The notes beneath the pieces were generated by a model that did no database searches, was not told where the DNA came from, and worked only from the letters and a program-made list of their open reading frames with translations. Source: Gilliamella sp. Lep-s35 (lineage in GTDB: Bacteria > Pseudomonadota > Gammaproteobacteria > Enterobacterales > Orbaceae). Taken from it: a stretch of 44,425 nt of DNA. Position numbers and translations under genes: made by a program. The stretch lies in the NCBI RefSeq assembly GCF_009795845.1, contig NZ_WTEX01000020.1, forward strand, positions 1 to 44,425, in the 5' to 3' direction. Of this stretch, positions 7,545 to 17,499 are shown piece by piece (the first letter of the stretch is position 1; each line of letters begins with the position of its first letter).

Positions 7545-7622
7545 CATTGTTGTTAACAAAGCTGTTATAAAGTGGTAATCAATAATCATAAATTTCTTTT
7601 AATCATTATGTTATAGTGATTT

Positions 7623-8531
7623 TTATTGAGCGAATATAAAAGGATTTATTCCACTTTTAGTAAAACCTTCTTCTTCTGTTTTAATATCTAATATTAATGA
7701 AGCAATGTCATCGGCAATGATTTCAATGTGTGGATCTTTATCTTGATCGAAGATTTTTAAATAGCTATGACAAGCATCACAGCATTCTGTTTTGGTGGAG
7801 GATAATTCGTTATCAAGCGAAAAGTATTGAATATCTTTCATGTTATCACAGCAGGTACATTTTATTCTAGGCACATACCATTGGCTTTCACATAAACTGC
7901 AATGTAAATAGCGCAGGCCATTGTTGCTGCCTAATTGGATGATACTAGCCACAGGTATGCTATTACATACAGGGCATAACCAGCTTTTATCTGTGCTTTC
8001 TGCTATTGCTTTGCCTTTAATTTGGCTTGCGAGTTGACTGTAATAAACCGACAACGCAGCCCAAATAAATATTGCTTCGTTGCCCTCTACATGAGCAAAC
8101 TCATGATTGAGTAGATGTAGGGCTTTATCTTGTAGCTGCTGAACACTATTTTTTTTAAGTTGCTCAATGACTAATGTTATCTGTTCAGTTGTTGCTGTTA
8201 TCGAACTTAATAAGTGGTTGAGGTATTGTTGCCAACTTGTGGACAATGGTAGGTTGCTTAAACTTAATGGTGGATTTTCGTTGTTAAGATATTCAGGCAA
8301 ATCAAAATTAATAAGATTTTGTTTCACTAAATTAGCTTGTTGTTCGGCGATTATAGCGCAAAAATTTAAATAATCACTAAATGGATTATTGGTTGCCAAG
8401 GTTTTTAAGCGCTTTGCTCGATGTGCATAAATGGTTTTTGGTGATGGGTAAAACAGTAATGGAATTTGCCTAATAACTGAGTTTGATGCATGTTGTTCAA
8501 GTTGTTTTTGTGGGATGATTTTTATACTCAT
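7623..8531 (-). CDS. fdhE: Formate dehydrogenase accessory protein FdhE
   Basis: A 302-residue cytoplasmic protein of the FdhE family. Four CxxC pairs mark its rubredoxin-like metal sites: CPVC (186-189), CSLC (211-214), CTCC (225-228) and CDAC (251-254). The N-terminal third has the FIPLL-like YPSPKTIYAHRAKRLKTLA segment. FdhE is needed for assembly of respiratory formate dehydrogenases and interacts with the catalytic subunit. It follows fdoGHI by about 115 bp, as in E. coli fdoGHI-fdhE, with a 14-bp hairpin in the gap. fdhD, the other common accessory gene, is not in the window. Confidence 0.93.
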   Translation of the reverse strand: MSIKIIPQKQLEQHASNSVIRQIPLLFYPSPKTIYAHRAKRLKTLATNNPFSDYLNFCAIIAEQQANLVKQNLINFDLPEYLNNENPPLSLSNLPLSTSWQQYLNHLLSSITATTEQITLVIEQLKKNSVQQLQDKALHLLNHEFAHVEGNEAIFIWAALSVYYSQLASQIKGKAIAESTDKSWLCPVCNSIPVASIIQLGSNNGLRYLHCSLCESQWYVPRIKCTCCDNMKDIQYFSLDNELSSTKTECCDACHSYLKIFDQDKDPHIEIIADDIASLILDIKTEEEGFTKSGINPFIFAQ

Positions 8532-8582
8532 TATTAGTTACCATTGATGATTATTTTATCCATAATAGATTTATCTATATAG

Positions 8583-8614
8583 ACAATATCGCTGATTAAT
8601 ATCAGCGATATTGT
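8583..8614 (-). promoter_or_regulatory. Perfect 14-bp hairpin between fdoI and fdhE
   Basis: ACAATATCGCTGAT (8583-8596) pairs perfectly with ATCAGCGATATTGT (8601-8614) over a 4-base loop. It starts about 31 bases after the fdoI stop. No T-run follows on the minus strand, so it looks like an mRNA-stabilising or attenuating stem that would leave fdhE at lower levels than fdoGHI. Confidence 0.5.
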
Positions 8615-8645
8615 TATTTAATTGAAAATTGCTTATAAAAATTTT

Positions 8646-9329
8646 TTATTCAGGTTTGGTTGCTTGTTCAGTTTTTAATTCAGCTTTTAATTTTAGCTCT
8701 TCTTGATAGATTTTTTCCATTTCTTCTTCATACCAAGTTGAATGGTTTTTACAAGCCCAAGCACGCGATACATAGCCGGTTATCATTCCTTTAATTGAAC
8801 CTTTAACCCAAATTGCCATATAAGCATGGCCAATTGCAAGTAGAATTAGGCCAATTGCGGCAAGTGAATGGAAAAATATCGCAATACGAACAACTGGAAC
8901 AGAAAAATTATCAGCAAAATAGCGGCGCCACATGATGAGGCCTGTAACAAATAAAACTAAAATTAACCCCATAATGCACCAGAATAAAAATTTCTGACCC
9001 ACATTATATTTACCTATTGGAATGCCTCTTTCTTTACCTAAAATCACATGTTTAAAGTTTTTAATCCATAAAAGATCATCTTTATTAGGAATATTATGAT
9101 GAGCCAATTTTAAAAACATAAACATTAGTAAGATAAAAACAACACAGCCTAAAATAGGGTGTAATTCTCTGACTAATTGAGGTGTGCCAAGAAATAATCC
9201 AAACAGTTTAATTGATGGAAAAAACAGCGACAAACCTGATAATGCAGTTAAAATAAACAGACACACCATGCACCAATGACAGAAGCGAACAATAAGTGGT
9301 GTTCTTAATATCATGCTTTTTTTATTCAT
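8646..9329 (-). CDS. fdoI: Formate dehydrogenase-O cytochrome b556 subunit FdoI
   Basis: A 227-residue inner-membrane protein with four helices that carries two haems b and passes electrons from the iron-sulfur subunit to quinone. The ligand histidines fall where expected: RFCHW (His18), RELHP (His57), FFHSLAA (His154) and IGHAY (His168), within one residue of E. coli FdnI positions 18, 57, 155 and 169. The ATG at 9329 is chosen over a longer frame because GGAG precedes it and it gives the family length. It overlaps the fdoH stop by 8 bases. A Lys/Glu-rich tail of about 15 residues is longer than in E. coli FdoI (211). Confidence 0.93.
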   Translation of the reverse strand: MNKKSMILRTPLIVRFCHWCMVCLFILTALSGLSLFFPSIKLFGLFLGTPQLVRELHPILGCVVFILLMFMFLKLAHHNIPNKDDLLWIKNFKHVILGKERGIPIGKYNVGQKFLFWCIMGLILVLFVTGLIMWRRYFADNFSVPVVRIAIFFHSLAAIGLILLAIGHAYMAIWVKGSIKGMITGYVSRAWACKNHSTWYEEEMEKIYQEELKLKAELKTEQATKPE

Positions 9330-10296
9330 GACGATTCTCCTGTTGCGGTAAGTTATCACTATTTTTACATTCAACAACTGGCAAGCCTAATTTTTTTCGT
9401 GCTTGCTTATCTGCTTCTTTTTCGTATTCAATATCATCTTCATCGACATCAATTGCACCAACACCCATATAGTGGAATAGTAAACCACCAAAAGTGGCAA
9501 CAAATGCTGCGGCTGAAAGTGGTTTCCAAACACCTTTCCAAAATTTAACAATTTCGCTAATTTGTGGATCTTTAGGTAGACCATGATAAAGTTCTGGTTG
9601 ATCTGCATGGTGTAAAACATACATCACATGCGTGCCACCAACACCTTGTGGGTCATAAAGCCCCGCATTTTCAAACCCTCGTTTTTTCAAATCGGCAATT
9701 CTGTGTTCAGCGTGGCGAATCATGTCTTGTTTTGTGCCAAAATGAATAGCACCCGTCGGGCAGGTTTTTACGCACGCTGGCTCTTGTCCAACAGCAACGC
9801 GATCTACGCACAAAGTGCATTTATAAGAGCGGTTATCTTCTTTACTAACTCTTGGAATGTTAAACGGACAACCAGCAATACAGTAACCACAACCAATACA
9901 ATGTTCTGATTGAAAATCCACAATACCATTTGCGTATTGAATAATAGCACCTTCGGAAGGGCAAGCTTTTAAGCACCCAGGATCTGAGCAGTGCATGCAA
10001 CCATCTTTACGGATCAGCCATTCAAATTTACCATTAATTTCAACTTCCGAATAACGCATTACTGTCCAAGCTTTGGGTTCTAAGTCAGCGGGATTATCAT
10101 AAACGCCGACAGTATTGCCAATTTCAGCTCGCAAATCGTTCCATTCGCTACAGGCAACTTGGCACGCTTTACAGCCGATACATGTTGTTACATCAATTAA
10201 TTTTGCGACTTCTTGTTGATAATCGCGGGCTCGTGGCGCTGGTGTTAATGCGTTGGTTCCTGAGCGGCGAATAATATCTTGTGTTTGTAATGACAT
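9322..10296 (-). CDS. fdoH: Formate dehydrogenase-O iron-sulfur subunit FdoH
   Basis: A 324-residue four-cluster ferredoxin subunit. Cys motifs: [11 protein letters not shown] (39-49), [14 protein letters not shown] (100-112), [12 protein letters not shown] (133-144) and CTLCVDRV...CVKTCP (160-180), for four [4Fe-4S] clusters. A single C-terminal membrane helix (about residues 250-275, [15 protein letters not shown]) anchors it beside FdoI. It wires the periplasmic FdoG to the cytochrome. It is 24 residues longer than E. coli FdoH (300), with extra acidic/charged sequence after the helix. GGAGGAAG precedes the ATG, and fdoG ends 15 bases upstream. Confidence 0.95.
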   Translation of the reverse strand: MSLQTQDIIRRSGTNALTPAPRARDYQQEVAKLIDVTTCIGCKACQVACSEWNDLRAEIGNTVGVYDNPADLEPKAWTVMRYSEVEINGKFEWLIRKDGCMHCSDPGCLKACPSEGAIIQYANGIVDFQSEHCIGCGYCIAGCPFNIPRVSKEDNRSYKCTLCVDRVAVGQEPACVKTCPTGAIHFGTKQDMIRHAEHRIADLKKRGFENAGLYDPQGVGGTHVMYVLHHADQPELYHGLPKDPQISEIVKFWKGVWKPLSAAAFVATFGGLLFHYMGVGAIDVDEDDIEYEKEADKQARKKLGLPVVECKNSDNLPQQENRHE

Positions 10297-10311
10297 AATT
10301 GCTCTTCCTCC

Positions 10312-13300
10312 TTATGCCGCACTGGTAACTTTTTCGATATTGACTAAGAATGATTTATATTCTGGTGTTTGTGAATTAGCATCACCTAAATGAGGTGTTA
10401 ATTCATTAACCAAAAATCCTTTCTTTGTTTGCCCTGTGAATCCCCATACAATCGGAATTCCTATGGTTTCAATCTCTTTACCATCCACGGTTAATGTAGG
10501 AAGACGTTTTGTCACAACAGCTTTGGCTTTGATATAGCCCCGATATGAAGTCACTTTAACCGTATCACCTAATTTGATACCTTTTTTATTGGCTAAATTT
10601 TCACTTAGTTCAATAAATTGCTCTGGTTGAGTTATCGAAGCTAACCTTGCATGCTGTGTCCAGAAGTGGAAATGTTCTGTGATGCTATAAGTCGTACCAA
10701 CGTAAGGAAATTCGCTAGCATTCCCTAAGCGAGCCAAATCTTCTTTAAATGCTCGTGCAACTGGACTGCTTATTTGATTTGGATGCAATGGATTATTGGT
10801 AATAGGTGTTTCAAATGGTTCATAATGCTCAGGGAATGGTCCATCGACTAATCGATTTAAACAAAATAATCCACCTAAACCATCGTTATTCATGATAAAA
10901 GCACCTGCACCAGCACTTGGCGATAATGTTGCCGTAAAATCAGGAACATCATTACCAACCCAGCTTGAGCCATTCCATTTTACTAAAACTCGTTTAGAAT
11001 CCCATGGTTTGCCGTTTTCATCTGCTGAGGCACGATTATAAAGTACACGTCGATTCATTGGCCATGCCCAAGCCCAACCAGCATGAACGCCTTTGCCTGA
11101 TGGATCGCTTGGATCTCGCCTTGCCATTTGGTTGCCTTGCTCAGTCCAAGAACCGCAAAATATCCAAATACCTGATGAAGTTGTTCCGTCTGCCTTTAAT
11201 TGAGAAAAACCACTGAGTAACTGGCCTTTTTTAAGAATAACATTTCCATTTGCATCAGTGATATCTGCAAGTGCACGTCCATTATAATCTTTGGCTAGCT
11301 CTTCGGCCGCTGGACCTTCAGGATTTTGATAATCCCAAACTAAATTATCAATTGGCTCGTGATAAGCGCCCCCTTCTTCGGCATATAGCTCTTTAATTCT
11401 TAAAAAGATACGCGCAATAATTTCAGGATCATATAATGCTTCGTAAGGTGGTCTAGCTGCTGCCCAATGCCATTGTAGCCAACGAGAAGAGTTAACAATT
11501 GTTCCGTTTTCTTCAGCAAAACAGTTTGATGGTAATCTAAATACTTCGGTTTGAATTTTGCTAGAATCCACATCATTTGATTCACCGTGGTTTTTCCAAA
11601 ATTCCGCGGTTTCGGTCGGCATAGGATCGATGCTAACTAAGAATTTTAAGTTAGATAAACCTTCACGAATACTATTTTTATCGGGTAGTGCAGCAAGTGG
11701 ATTAAAGCCTTGGCAAATAAAACCATTGGCTTGTCCATCACGCATCATTTTACTGAATCTTAAAACATCATAGGTTTTATCCCATTTTGGTAACCAATCA
11801 AATCCCCAATCGTTATCTTGAGTCGATTTATCACCGTACATTGATTTCATAAAACTGACAAAGAATTTTGGATAATTTCCCCAAAAATTCACTTCACTTG
11901 GACCGAGTGGTTTTGGTGTTTTTTCATCTAGATACTGAGTAAGTGAAACTTGAGATTCTTTTGGTAAATCAAGATAAGCAGGCAGACGATTTGACAATAA
12001 ACCTACATCAGTTAAACCTTGAATATTTGAATGCCCACGCAGTGCATTAATGCCTCCACCCATAACACCAATATTGCCTAAAAGAAGCTGAATCATGGCA
12101 GCAGTACGGATAATTTGTGAGCCATAAGTGTGCTGAGTCCAACCTAATGCATATAAAAAGGTTGCGGCTCTATCATTGGTTTTGGTACTAGCAAGTGAGC
12201 GGCAGACATGTAAAAAGCCATCAATTGGGCTACCAGTTACCTTATTGACCATTTCGGGTGTATAACGGCTAACGTGTTGTTTTAATAAATTCCAAACACA
12301 ACGAGGATGGCTTAGTGTTTTATCCCGAAGTGCGTAACCATTTTCATCTTTTTGATATGCCCAACTAGTTTGATCGTATTGACGATTAGTTGCATCATAG
12401 CCACTAAACAATCCGCTATTGGCATCAAAATTAAAATCATCACGCACAATTAAACTAGCATTACTGTGTGTTACCAAATACTCAAAGTTAACTTCGTTGT
12501 GAGTAATCAGATAATTAATAATACCAAGTAAAAAAGCAATATCAGATCCTGAACGAATCGGTACATAGTGATCGGCAACTGAAGCCGTTCGCTGAAAACG
12601 AGGGTCAATAACAATTAGTTCTGCGCCATTATTAATTTTAGCTTCAATTGCCCATTTAAAACCAACTGGATGGGCTTCTGCGGCATTACCGCCCATGACA
12701 ATAACAACATTGGCGTTTTTGATATCATTCCAGTTGTTAGTCATTGCTCCTCGACCAAATGTAGCTGCTAAGCTAGATACAGAAGGGCCATGGCAAACTC
12801 GTGCTTGAGTTTCAAGGCTTAACATACCTAATGCACGAGCAACTTTAAATGCTAACCAGCCTGTTTCGTTACTTGCAGCCGATGTAACAAGCCACCCTGT
12901 TGTTGTCCAGCGGTTAACTGTTATACCTTTCTCATTTTTCTCAATAAAATTTTTATCTCGGTCAGCTTTCATCAAACGAGCTATACGGTCAATGGCCTCA
13001 TCCCAACTTATTTTTTGCCATTTATCAGAACCTGGCGCGCGGTATTGGGGGTATTTAACACGATTTTCACTTTTTATAAAGTCAAGCACGCCAGCACCTT
13101 TAGGACAAAGTGAGCCACGACTAACAGGATGATCAGGATCGCCTTCTATGTGAAATATAGATGATTCGGCATTTTTAGCGCCATCACCGCGACTATAAAG
13201 TAGCATTCCACAACCAACTGAACAGTAAGTACAGTTGTTACGGGTTTCTTTGGATTTGAGTAATTTAAATTGGCGAGTTTGTGCAAACGCGACATTCGGC

Positions 13301-13380
13301 GTTAGCCCTAGCGTGGCTACTGTTGTTCCTGCCATACCTCCTGCGCAGATCTTAAAGAACTGCCTACGGTTAAATAGCAT
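10312..13380 (-). CDS. fdoG: Formate dehydrogenase-O catalytic subunit FdoG, cysteine (non-selenocysteine) form
   Basis: A 1022-residue molybdopterin/[4Fe-4S] oxidoreductase that oxidises formate to CO2 on the periplasmic side. The Tat signal is NRRQFFKICAGG followed by a hydrophobic stretch ending AFA (33). An N-terminal [4Fe-4S] motif begins CTYCSVGC (50-57), with GSLCPKG at 89-95. Residue 196, in QARVCHGPS, is the position of selenocysteine in E. coli FdnG/FdoG; here the codon (12793-12795, TGC on the minus strand) encodes Cys, and no in-frame TGA occurs. His197 is kept. AGGAG lies five bases before the ATG. A perfect FNR box lies about 135 bp upstream. It is a single uninterrupted frame close to the E. 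coli length (1016). Confidence 0.96.
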   Translation of the reverse strand: MLFNRRQFFKICAGGMAGTTVATLGLTPNVAFAQTRQFKLLKSKETRNNCTYCSVGCGMLLYSRGDGAKNAESSIFHIEGDPDHPVSRGSLCPKGAGVLDFIKSENRVKYPQYRAPGSDKWQKISWDEAIDRIARLMKADRDKNFIEKNEKGITVNRWTTTGWLVTSAASNETGWLAFKVARALGMLSLETQARVCHGPSVSSLAATFGRGAMTNNWNDIKNANVVIVMGGNAAEAHPVGFKWAIEAKINNGAELIVIDPRFQRTASVADHYVPIRSGSDIAFLLGIINYLITHNEVNFEYLVTHSNASLIVRDDFNFDANSGLFSGYDATNRQYDQTSWAYQKDENGYALRDKTLSHPRCVWNLLKQHVSRYTPEMVNKVTGSPIDGFLHVCRSLASTKTNDRAATFLYALGWTQHTYGSQIIRTAAMIQLLLGNIGVMGGGINALRGHSNIQGLTDVGLLSNRLPAYLDLPKESQVSLTQYLDEKTPKPLGPSEVNFWGNYPKFFVSFMKSMYGDKSTQDNDWGFDWLPKWDKTYDVLRFSKMMRDGQANGFICQGFNPLAALPDKNSIREGLSNLKFLVSIDPMPTETAEFWKNHGESNDVDSSKIQTEVFRLPSNCFAEENGTIVNSSRWLQWHWAAARPPYEALYDPEIIARIFLRIKELYAEEGGAYHEPIDNLVWDYQNPEGPAAEELAKDYNGRALADITDANGNVILKKGQLLSGFSQLKADGTTSSGIWIFCGSWTEQGNQMARRDPSDPSGKGVHAGWAWAWPMNRRVLYNRASADENGKPWDSKRVLVKWNGSSWVGNDVPDFTATLSPSAGAGAFIMNNDGLGGLFCLNRLVDGPFPEHYEPFETPITNNPLHPNQISSPVARAFKEDLARLGNASEFPYVGTTYSITEHFHFWTQHARLASITQPEQFIELSENLANKKGIKLGDTVKVTSYRGYIKAKAVVTKRLPTLTVDGKEIETIGIPIVWGFTGQTKKGFLVNELTPHLGDANSQTPEYKSFLVNIEKVTSAA

Positions 13381-13513
13381 ATGGACTCCTTAAAAAGCTG
13401 ACATTACATTATTTGATTTATTGTATTGGAAGTTATTAACGTCCTTATTAATTGTAATGATAATATTTAATGGCATGGAAATAAAGGGAAAAACGGATAT
13501 GAATTCACAAAGT

Positions 13514-13527
13514 TTGATATATATCAA
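13514..13527 (-). promoter_or_regulatory. Perfect FNR box upstream of fdoG
   Basis: TTGATATATATCAA matches the FNR consensus TTGAT-N4-ATCAA at all ten positions. It lies 134 bp before the fdoG ATG in the 500-bp gap between pflB and fdoG. The site suggests oxygen-responsive control of the formate dehydrogenase operon; whether it activates or represses cannot be judged without the start site. Confidence 0.7.
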
Positions 13528-13582
13528 AAAATAAATCTTCAACAGCTTAATTTATGTCACATATGGTAAAAAATAATATTAA

Positions 13583-13624
13583 TATAAAAAAAGTTTCAGA
13601 AAAACTAGGTTTCAGTATAAATAC
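13583..13624 (+). repeat. Dispersed ~45-bp repeat, copy 5 (most diverged)
   Basis: The segment reads an A-run, GTTTCAGAAAAA, a short variable middle, then GTTTCAGTATAAAT. It aligns end to end with the copies at 757, 30631 and 40506. It sits in the fdoG/pflB gap, not beside a stop codon, and lacks the TTTTGT start. The rest of the 500-bp gap holds an FNR box and two hairpins but no gene. Confidence 0.55.
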
Positions 13625-13746
13625 GTTTTTGGATAAAAAAGAATTTTTGTGATCGATTTAAAAAAGAAATCCTAAAAAATAGGCTATTTTAGACTCTAAT
13701 TTACTTTCAATAGTTAAAGGCTATATCTTCTTGTTGATTTTTATAC

Positions 13747-13787
13747 AATAGCCCTGTGGACATTATATAATTTTCCACGGGGCTATT
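13747..13787 (-). terminator. Second hairpin downstream of pflB
   Basis: AATAGCCCTGTGG (13747-13759) pairs with CCACGGGGCTATT (13775-13787), 13 bp with one G-T wobble, around a 15-base AT-rich loop. It is GC-rich for this region and about 95 bp after the pflB stop, so it probably helps end the focA-pflB message, although no T-run follows on the minus strand. Confidence 0.5.
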
Positions 13788-13823
13788 ATGAAAGATTAGA
13801 TAATAAAAATAACTATCCAATTT

Positions 13824-13856
13824 AGTCAACTTATTATTAAACTCAATAAGTTGACT
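13824..13856 (-). terminator. First hairpin downstream of pflB
   Basis: AGTCAACTTATT (13824-13835) pairs perfectly over 12 bp with AATAAGTTGACT (13845-13856), with a 9-base loop. It begins about 27 bases after the pflB stop. No T-run follows, so it may stabilise the 3' end of a very abundant mRNA rather than stop transcription alone. Confidence 0.5.
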
Positions 13857-13882
13857 TCAAGCTAGTGCTCATTTATCACACA

Positions 13883-16165
13883 TTACATTGATTGGGTAAA
13901 TGTCCGACTAATTACGTCTTTTTGTTGTTCTTTTGTTAAAGAATTAAAACGTACTGCATATCCAGAAACACGAATTGTTAATTGTGGATATTTTTCAGGA
14001 TGTTCCATTGCATCTAATAATGTTTCACGATTTAACACGTTAACATTTAGATGTTGACCACCTTCAATTGTCGCTTCATGATGGAAATAACCATCCATTA
14101 AGCCAGCTAAATTACGTTTACGCACATCATCATCTTTACCTAACGCATTTGGAACGATAGAGAAAGTATATGAAATACCATCTTTAGCATAAGCAAATGG
14201 AAGTTTAGCAACAGAAGTTAATGAAGCAACCGCACCTTTTTGGTCACGACCGTGCATTGGGTTAGCACCTGGTCCAAATGGTGCGCCAGCACGACGTCCG
14301 TCAGGCGTATTACCTGTTTTCTTACCGTATACAACATTTGATGTAATAGTAAGTACTGATTGAGTAGGAATAGCATTACGATAAGTTTTAAGTTTTTGAA
14401 TCTTCTTCATAAAACGTTCAACTAAATCAACAGCGATATCATCAACTCGTGGATCATTGTTACCGAATTGTGGGTACTCACCTTCGATTTCAAAGTCAGT
14501 CGCTAAACCATCTTCATCGCGAATTGTTTTCACTTTTGCATATTTAATTGCAGAAAGTGAGTCAGCAGCAACAGAAAGACCTGCAATACCACATGCCATA
14601 GTACGAATAACATCACGATCGTGTAATGCCATTAATGACGCTTCGTAGCTATATTTATCATGCATATAGTGAATAGCATTTAATGCAGTTACATATTGTT
14701 TTGCTAACCAATCCATAAAGTGATCTAAACGAGCAAACACAGTATCAAAATCTAAATACTCATCAGTGATTGGTGCTTCTTTAGGACCTACTTGCATTTT
14801 TAATTTTTCATCAACACCACCATTGATTGCGTATAGAAGTGTTTTAGCAAGGTTAGCACGTGCACCAAAGAATTGCATTTGTTTACCAACGATCATTGGG
14901 CTTACACAACATGCGATAGCGTAGTCATCATTGTTAAAGTCTGGACGCATTAAATCATCGTTTTCGTATTGTAATGATGATGTATCGATTGAGACTTTTG
15001 ATGCGAACTCTTTAAATCCACTTGGTAATTGTTCAGACCAAAGGATAGTCATATTTGGTTCTGGTGAAGGCCCCATTGTATATAAAGTATTTAAGAAACG
15101 GAAAGAAGTCTTAGTTACTAATGTACGACCATCAACACCCATACCAGCGATAGATTCAGTTGCCCAAATTGGATCGCCTGAGAATAACTCATCATATTCA
15201 GGAGTACGTAAGAAACGAACCATACGTAATTTCATTACAAAGTGGTCAACAATTTCTTGTGCGTCTTTTTCAGTGATTAAACCAGCGGCAAGATCACGTT
15301 GGAAATAGATATCAAAGAAAGTTGAAGTACGACCTAAAGACATAGCCGCACCATTTTGTGATTTAACCGCAGCTAAATAACCAAAATATGTCCATTGAAC
15401 AGCTTCTTGTGCTGTTTTTGCAGGTCCAGAAATATCAAAGCCATATTTAGCAGCCATTTCTTTAATTTGACCAAGTGCACGATGTTGCTCAGCGATTTCT
15501 TCACGACGTTGCATAGTCATTGCTAAATCAACACCATTTTCAAAATCAGCTTGTAATGAATTGAATTGAGCAAATTTGTCTTGCATTAAATAATCAATAC
15601 CGTAAAGTGCCACACGACGGTAATCACCAATGATACGACCACGACCGTAAGCATCAGGAAGACCAGTGATAACACCAGATTTACGACAACGAAGGATATC
15701 AGGAGTATAGATATCGAAAACACCTTGGTTATGAGTTTTACGATATTCAGTGAAGATTTTTTTGACTAAAGGATCAAGCGTTCTGTTATAAGCTTTACAA
15801 GAATTTTCGATCATTTTGATACCACCAAACGGGATAATTGCACGTTTTAGTGGTTTTTCAGTTTGTAAACCAACAATTTTTTCTAAATCTTTTTCGATAT
15901 AACCTGCATCATGAGCAGTAATTGTCGAAATAACACTTGTATCAAAATCCACAGGAGCATGGGTCGCATTTTCAACTTTAATGCCTTCCATTACTTTATC
16001 CCATAACTTAGTTGTAGCTTCTGTTGCACCAGCTAAGAAAGATTCATCGCCCTCGTATGGCGTGTAGTTTTTTTGAATAAAATCGCGGACATTAACATTA
16101 TTTTGCCAATCACCATCTTTAAATCCTTTCCAAGCAACTGCTTGTACTTCGTTCAAATTACTCAT
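13883..16165 (-). CDS. pflB: Formate C-acetyltransferase (pyruvate formate-lyase) PflB
   Basis: A 760-residue glycyl-radical enzyme that converts pyruvate plus CoA to acetyl-CoA plus formate in anaerobic growth. It matches E. coli PflB over its whole length, and the length is identical. The catalytic Cys pair is in [10 protein letters not shown], and the radical Gly is in RVSGYAVRF, 26 residues from the end (Gly734 in E. coli numbering without Met). The ATG at 16165 is chosen over an in-frame GTG at 16174 because GAGGTG lies six bases before it. It lies 67 bp after focA. The activating enzyme gene pflA, next to pflB in E. coli, is not here, so activation must come from elsewhere. Confidence 0.97.
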   Translation of the reverse strand: MSNLNEVQAVAWKGFKDGDWQNNVNVRDFIQKNYTPYEGDESFLAGATEATTKLWDKVMEGIKVENATHAPVDFDTSVISTITAHDAGYIEKDLEKIVGLQTEKPLKRAIIPFGGIKMIENSCKAYNRTLDPLVKKIFTEYRKTHNQGVFDIYTPDILRCRKSGVITGLPDAYGRGRIIGDYRRVALYGIDYLMQDKFAQFNSLQADFENGVDLAMTMQRREEIAEQHRALGQIKEMAAKYGFDISGPAKTAQEAVQWTYFGYLAAVKSQNGAAMSLGRTSTFFDIYFQRDLAAGLITEKDAQEIVDHFVMKLRMVRFLRTPEYDELFSGDPIWATESIAGMGVDGRTLVTKTSFRFLNTLYTMGPSPEPNMTILWSEQLPSGFKEFASKVSIDTSSLQYENDDLMRPDFNNDDYAIACCVSPMIVGKQMQFFGARANLAKTLLYAINGGVDEKLKMQVGPKEAPITDEYLDFDTVFARLDHFMDWLAKQYVTALNAIHYMHDKYSYEASLMALHDRDVIRTMACGIAGLSVAADSLSAIKYAKVKTIRDEDGLATDFEIEGEYPQFGNNDPRVDDIAVDLVERFMKKIQKLKTYRNAIPTQSVLTITSNVVYGKKTGNTPDGRRAGAPFGPGANPMHGRDQKGAVASLTSVAKLPFAYAKDGISYTFSIVPNALGKDDDVRKRNLAGLMDGYFHHEATIEGGQHLNVNVLNRETLLDAMEHPEKYPQLTIRVSGYAVRFNSLTKEQQKDVISRTFTQSM

Positions 16166-16232
16166 AATTTTCACCTCAGGTTTACAAAAATAACTATTTA
16201 TCCTTTAACATATAAGGGTAAATATTATAAAA

Positions 16233-17081
16233 TCAATGTGGCTTGCGTAAATATAAAGCCCAATAAGGTAGCGCGACCGCTAAACCACCTAAAATATTCC
16301 CGATTGTAACTGGAATTAAATTGTTAAATATAAAATGCGTTACAGTTAAATCTTTAAATGTATCTGGCGCTACATTAACGGCTTGCCAAAATTCAGGGGA
16401 AGCAAAATTATTAATCACAATACCCATTGGTATCATAAACATATTAGCAATGCTATGCTCAAAACCACTAGCAACAAACATAGCGACAGGAAGAACCATG
16501 ATTAACATCTTATCAAGTAAGCTACGGCCAGCATAACTTAGCCATGCAGCCAAGCAAACCATTAAGTTAGCTAAAAAACCAAGGAATACCGCTTCAACAA
16601 AAGTATGATGTAACTTGTGATCGGCAGTTTGCAATACATTCAATCCCCACTGTCCGTTAGCTACCATATACTGACCTGAAAGCCAAATAATCATTACAAA
16701 CAGTATAGCACCAATAAAGTTACCAATATAGACCAAAATCCAATTACGGAACATTTTTAACCAACTTACTTTATGCGTCATTCTTGGTAAGATAGTCAAC
16801 ACGGTTGAAGTAAAAAGATCAGCGCCACAGCAAACAACTAGCATTAAGCCTAATGAAAAGCAAATACCACCGACTAATTTAGCCAAACCGAACGCAACGG
16901 TTGCAGTGCCAGTTGTAACGGTAATATAAAAAACAAACGCAATAGAGATAAAAACACCTGCAAGCATTGCAGATAAAATCGTGCTACATGGGTGTTTATT
17001 TACTTTGTAGTTGCCAATGTCTTCGGCAATTTGTGTCATTTGTGCGGGGGAATAGGAATCCACAAGTTTATCAGTACGCAA
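16233..17081 (-). CDS. focA: Formate channel FocA
   Basis: A 282-residue pentameric formate/nitrite channel with six membrane segments. Motifs match E. coli FocA: GVFISIAFVFYITVTTGT, the ADLFTSTVL omega-loop region, NGQWGLNVLQTADHK, and VASGFEHSIANMFMIP with the gating His (His209 in E. coli). It exports and re-imports formate made by PflB. The start appears to be TTG at 17081: AGGA lies seven bases before it, it gives the same 14-residue N-terminal tail before the first internal Met as E. coli FocA, and the only nearby ATG (17089) is out of frame. The N-terminal tail matters for gating by PflB, so this start is functionally relevant. Confidence 0.94.
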   Translation of the reverse strand: MRTDKLVDSYSPAQMTQIAEDIGNYKVNKHPCSTILSAMLAGVFISIAFVFYITVTTGTATVAFGLAKLVGGICFSLGLMLVVCCGADLFTSTVLTILPRMTHKVSWLKMFRNWILVYIGNFIGAILFVMIIWLSGQYMVANGQWGLNVLQTADHKLHHTFVEAVFLGFLANLMVCLAAWLSYAGRSLLDKMLIMVLPVAMFVASGFEHSIANMFMIPMGIVINNFASPEFWQAVNVAPDTFKDLTVTHFIFNNLIPVTIGNILGGLAVALPYWALYLRKPH

Positions 17082-17121
17082 ACTAACATCCTCAAAAAAA
17101 CTAGGGGTTTATGGGACGCAT

Positions 17122-17149
17122 AGTATACTCAAAATTTGAAGCAGATCAC
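17122..17149 (-). promoter_or_regulatory. focA upstream region: near-consensus FNR box and -10
   Basis: TTGAAGCAGATCAC (17136-17149) fits the FNR palindrome TTGAT-N4-ATCAA at 8 of 10 positions. A minus-strand -10-like TATACT lies at 17122-17127. The spacing between the two is shorter than for a class II FNR activator, so the real start may differ. The rest of the 451-bp focA/argA gap contains a 12-bp palindrome (17350-17361) and the argA control region. Confidence 0.4.
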
Positions 17150-17499
17150 GTTTTTTTATTAAAAAAAATTATAAAACAAAAAAATCATTAATTATTAAAG
17201 AAGTTACTTATAGTAAAAAATTAATTAGCTAAGTTTTCTGGAAAAATTTATCTGCTCTTGATGTTCTAACCTCGCTTAACATAAAAAAGCAACAAATAAA
17301 AAAGATAAGCTGAGTATAACTAGCAATTTATAACACTTAATGTAGAAATTCCTAATTAGGATGATGTTAATTGAATATAAATGCTAATATAAATAGTGTG
17401 ATTTTTTATGTATTAGTTACGATAACTATTGATTGTTTGACAAATTTTATGCTTAATTTTTTAAAAAACATCTTGCGATCAAATCAAAAATAAATAAAA

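Noticed and set aside
12781-12810. In-frame TGA selenocysteine codon with a SECIS-like stem in fdoG
   Set aside because: The codon at the Sec position is TGC, and the frame has no internal stop.
14931-15308. Long plus-strand frame opposite pflB
   Set aside because: It lies wholly opposite a highly conserved gene, has no family resemblance or ribosome-binding site, and is explained by codon use on the other strand.
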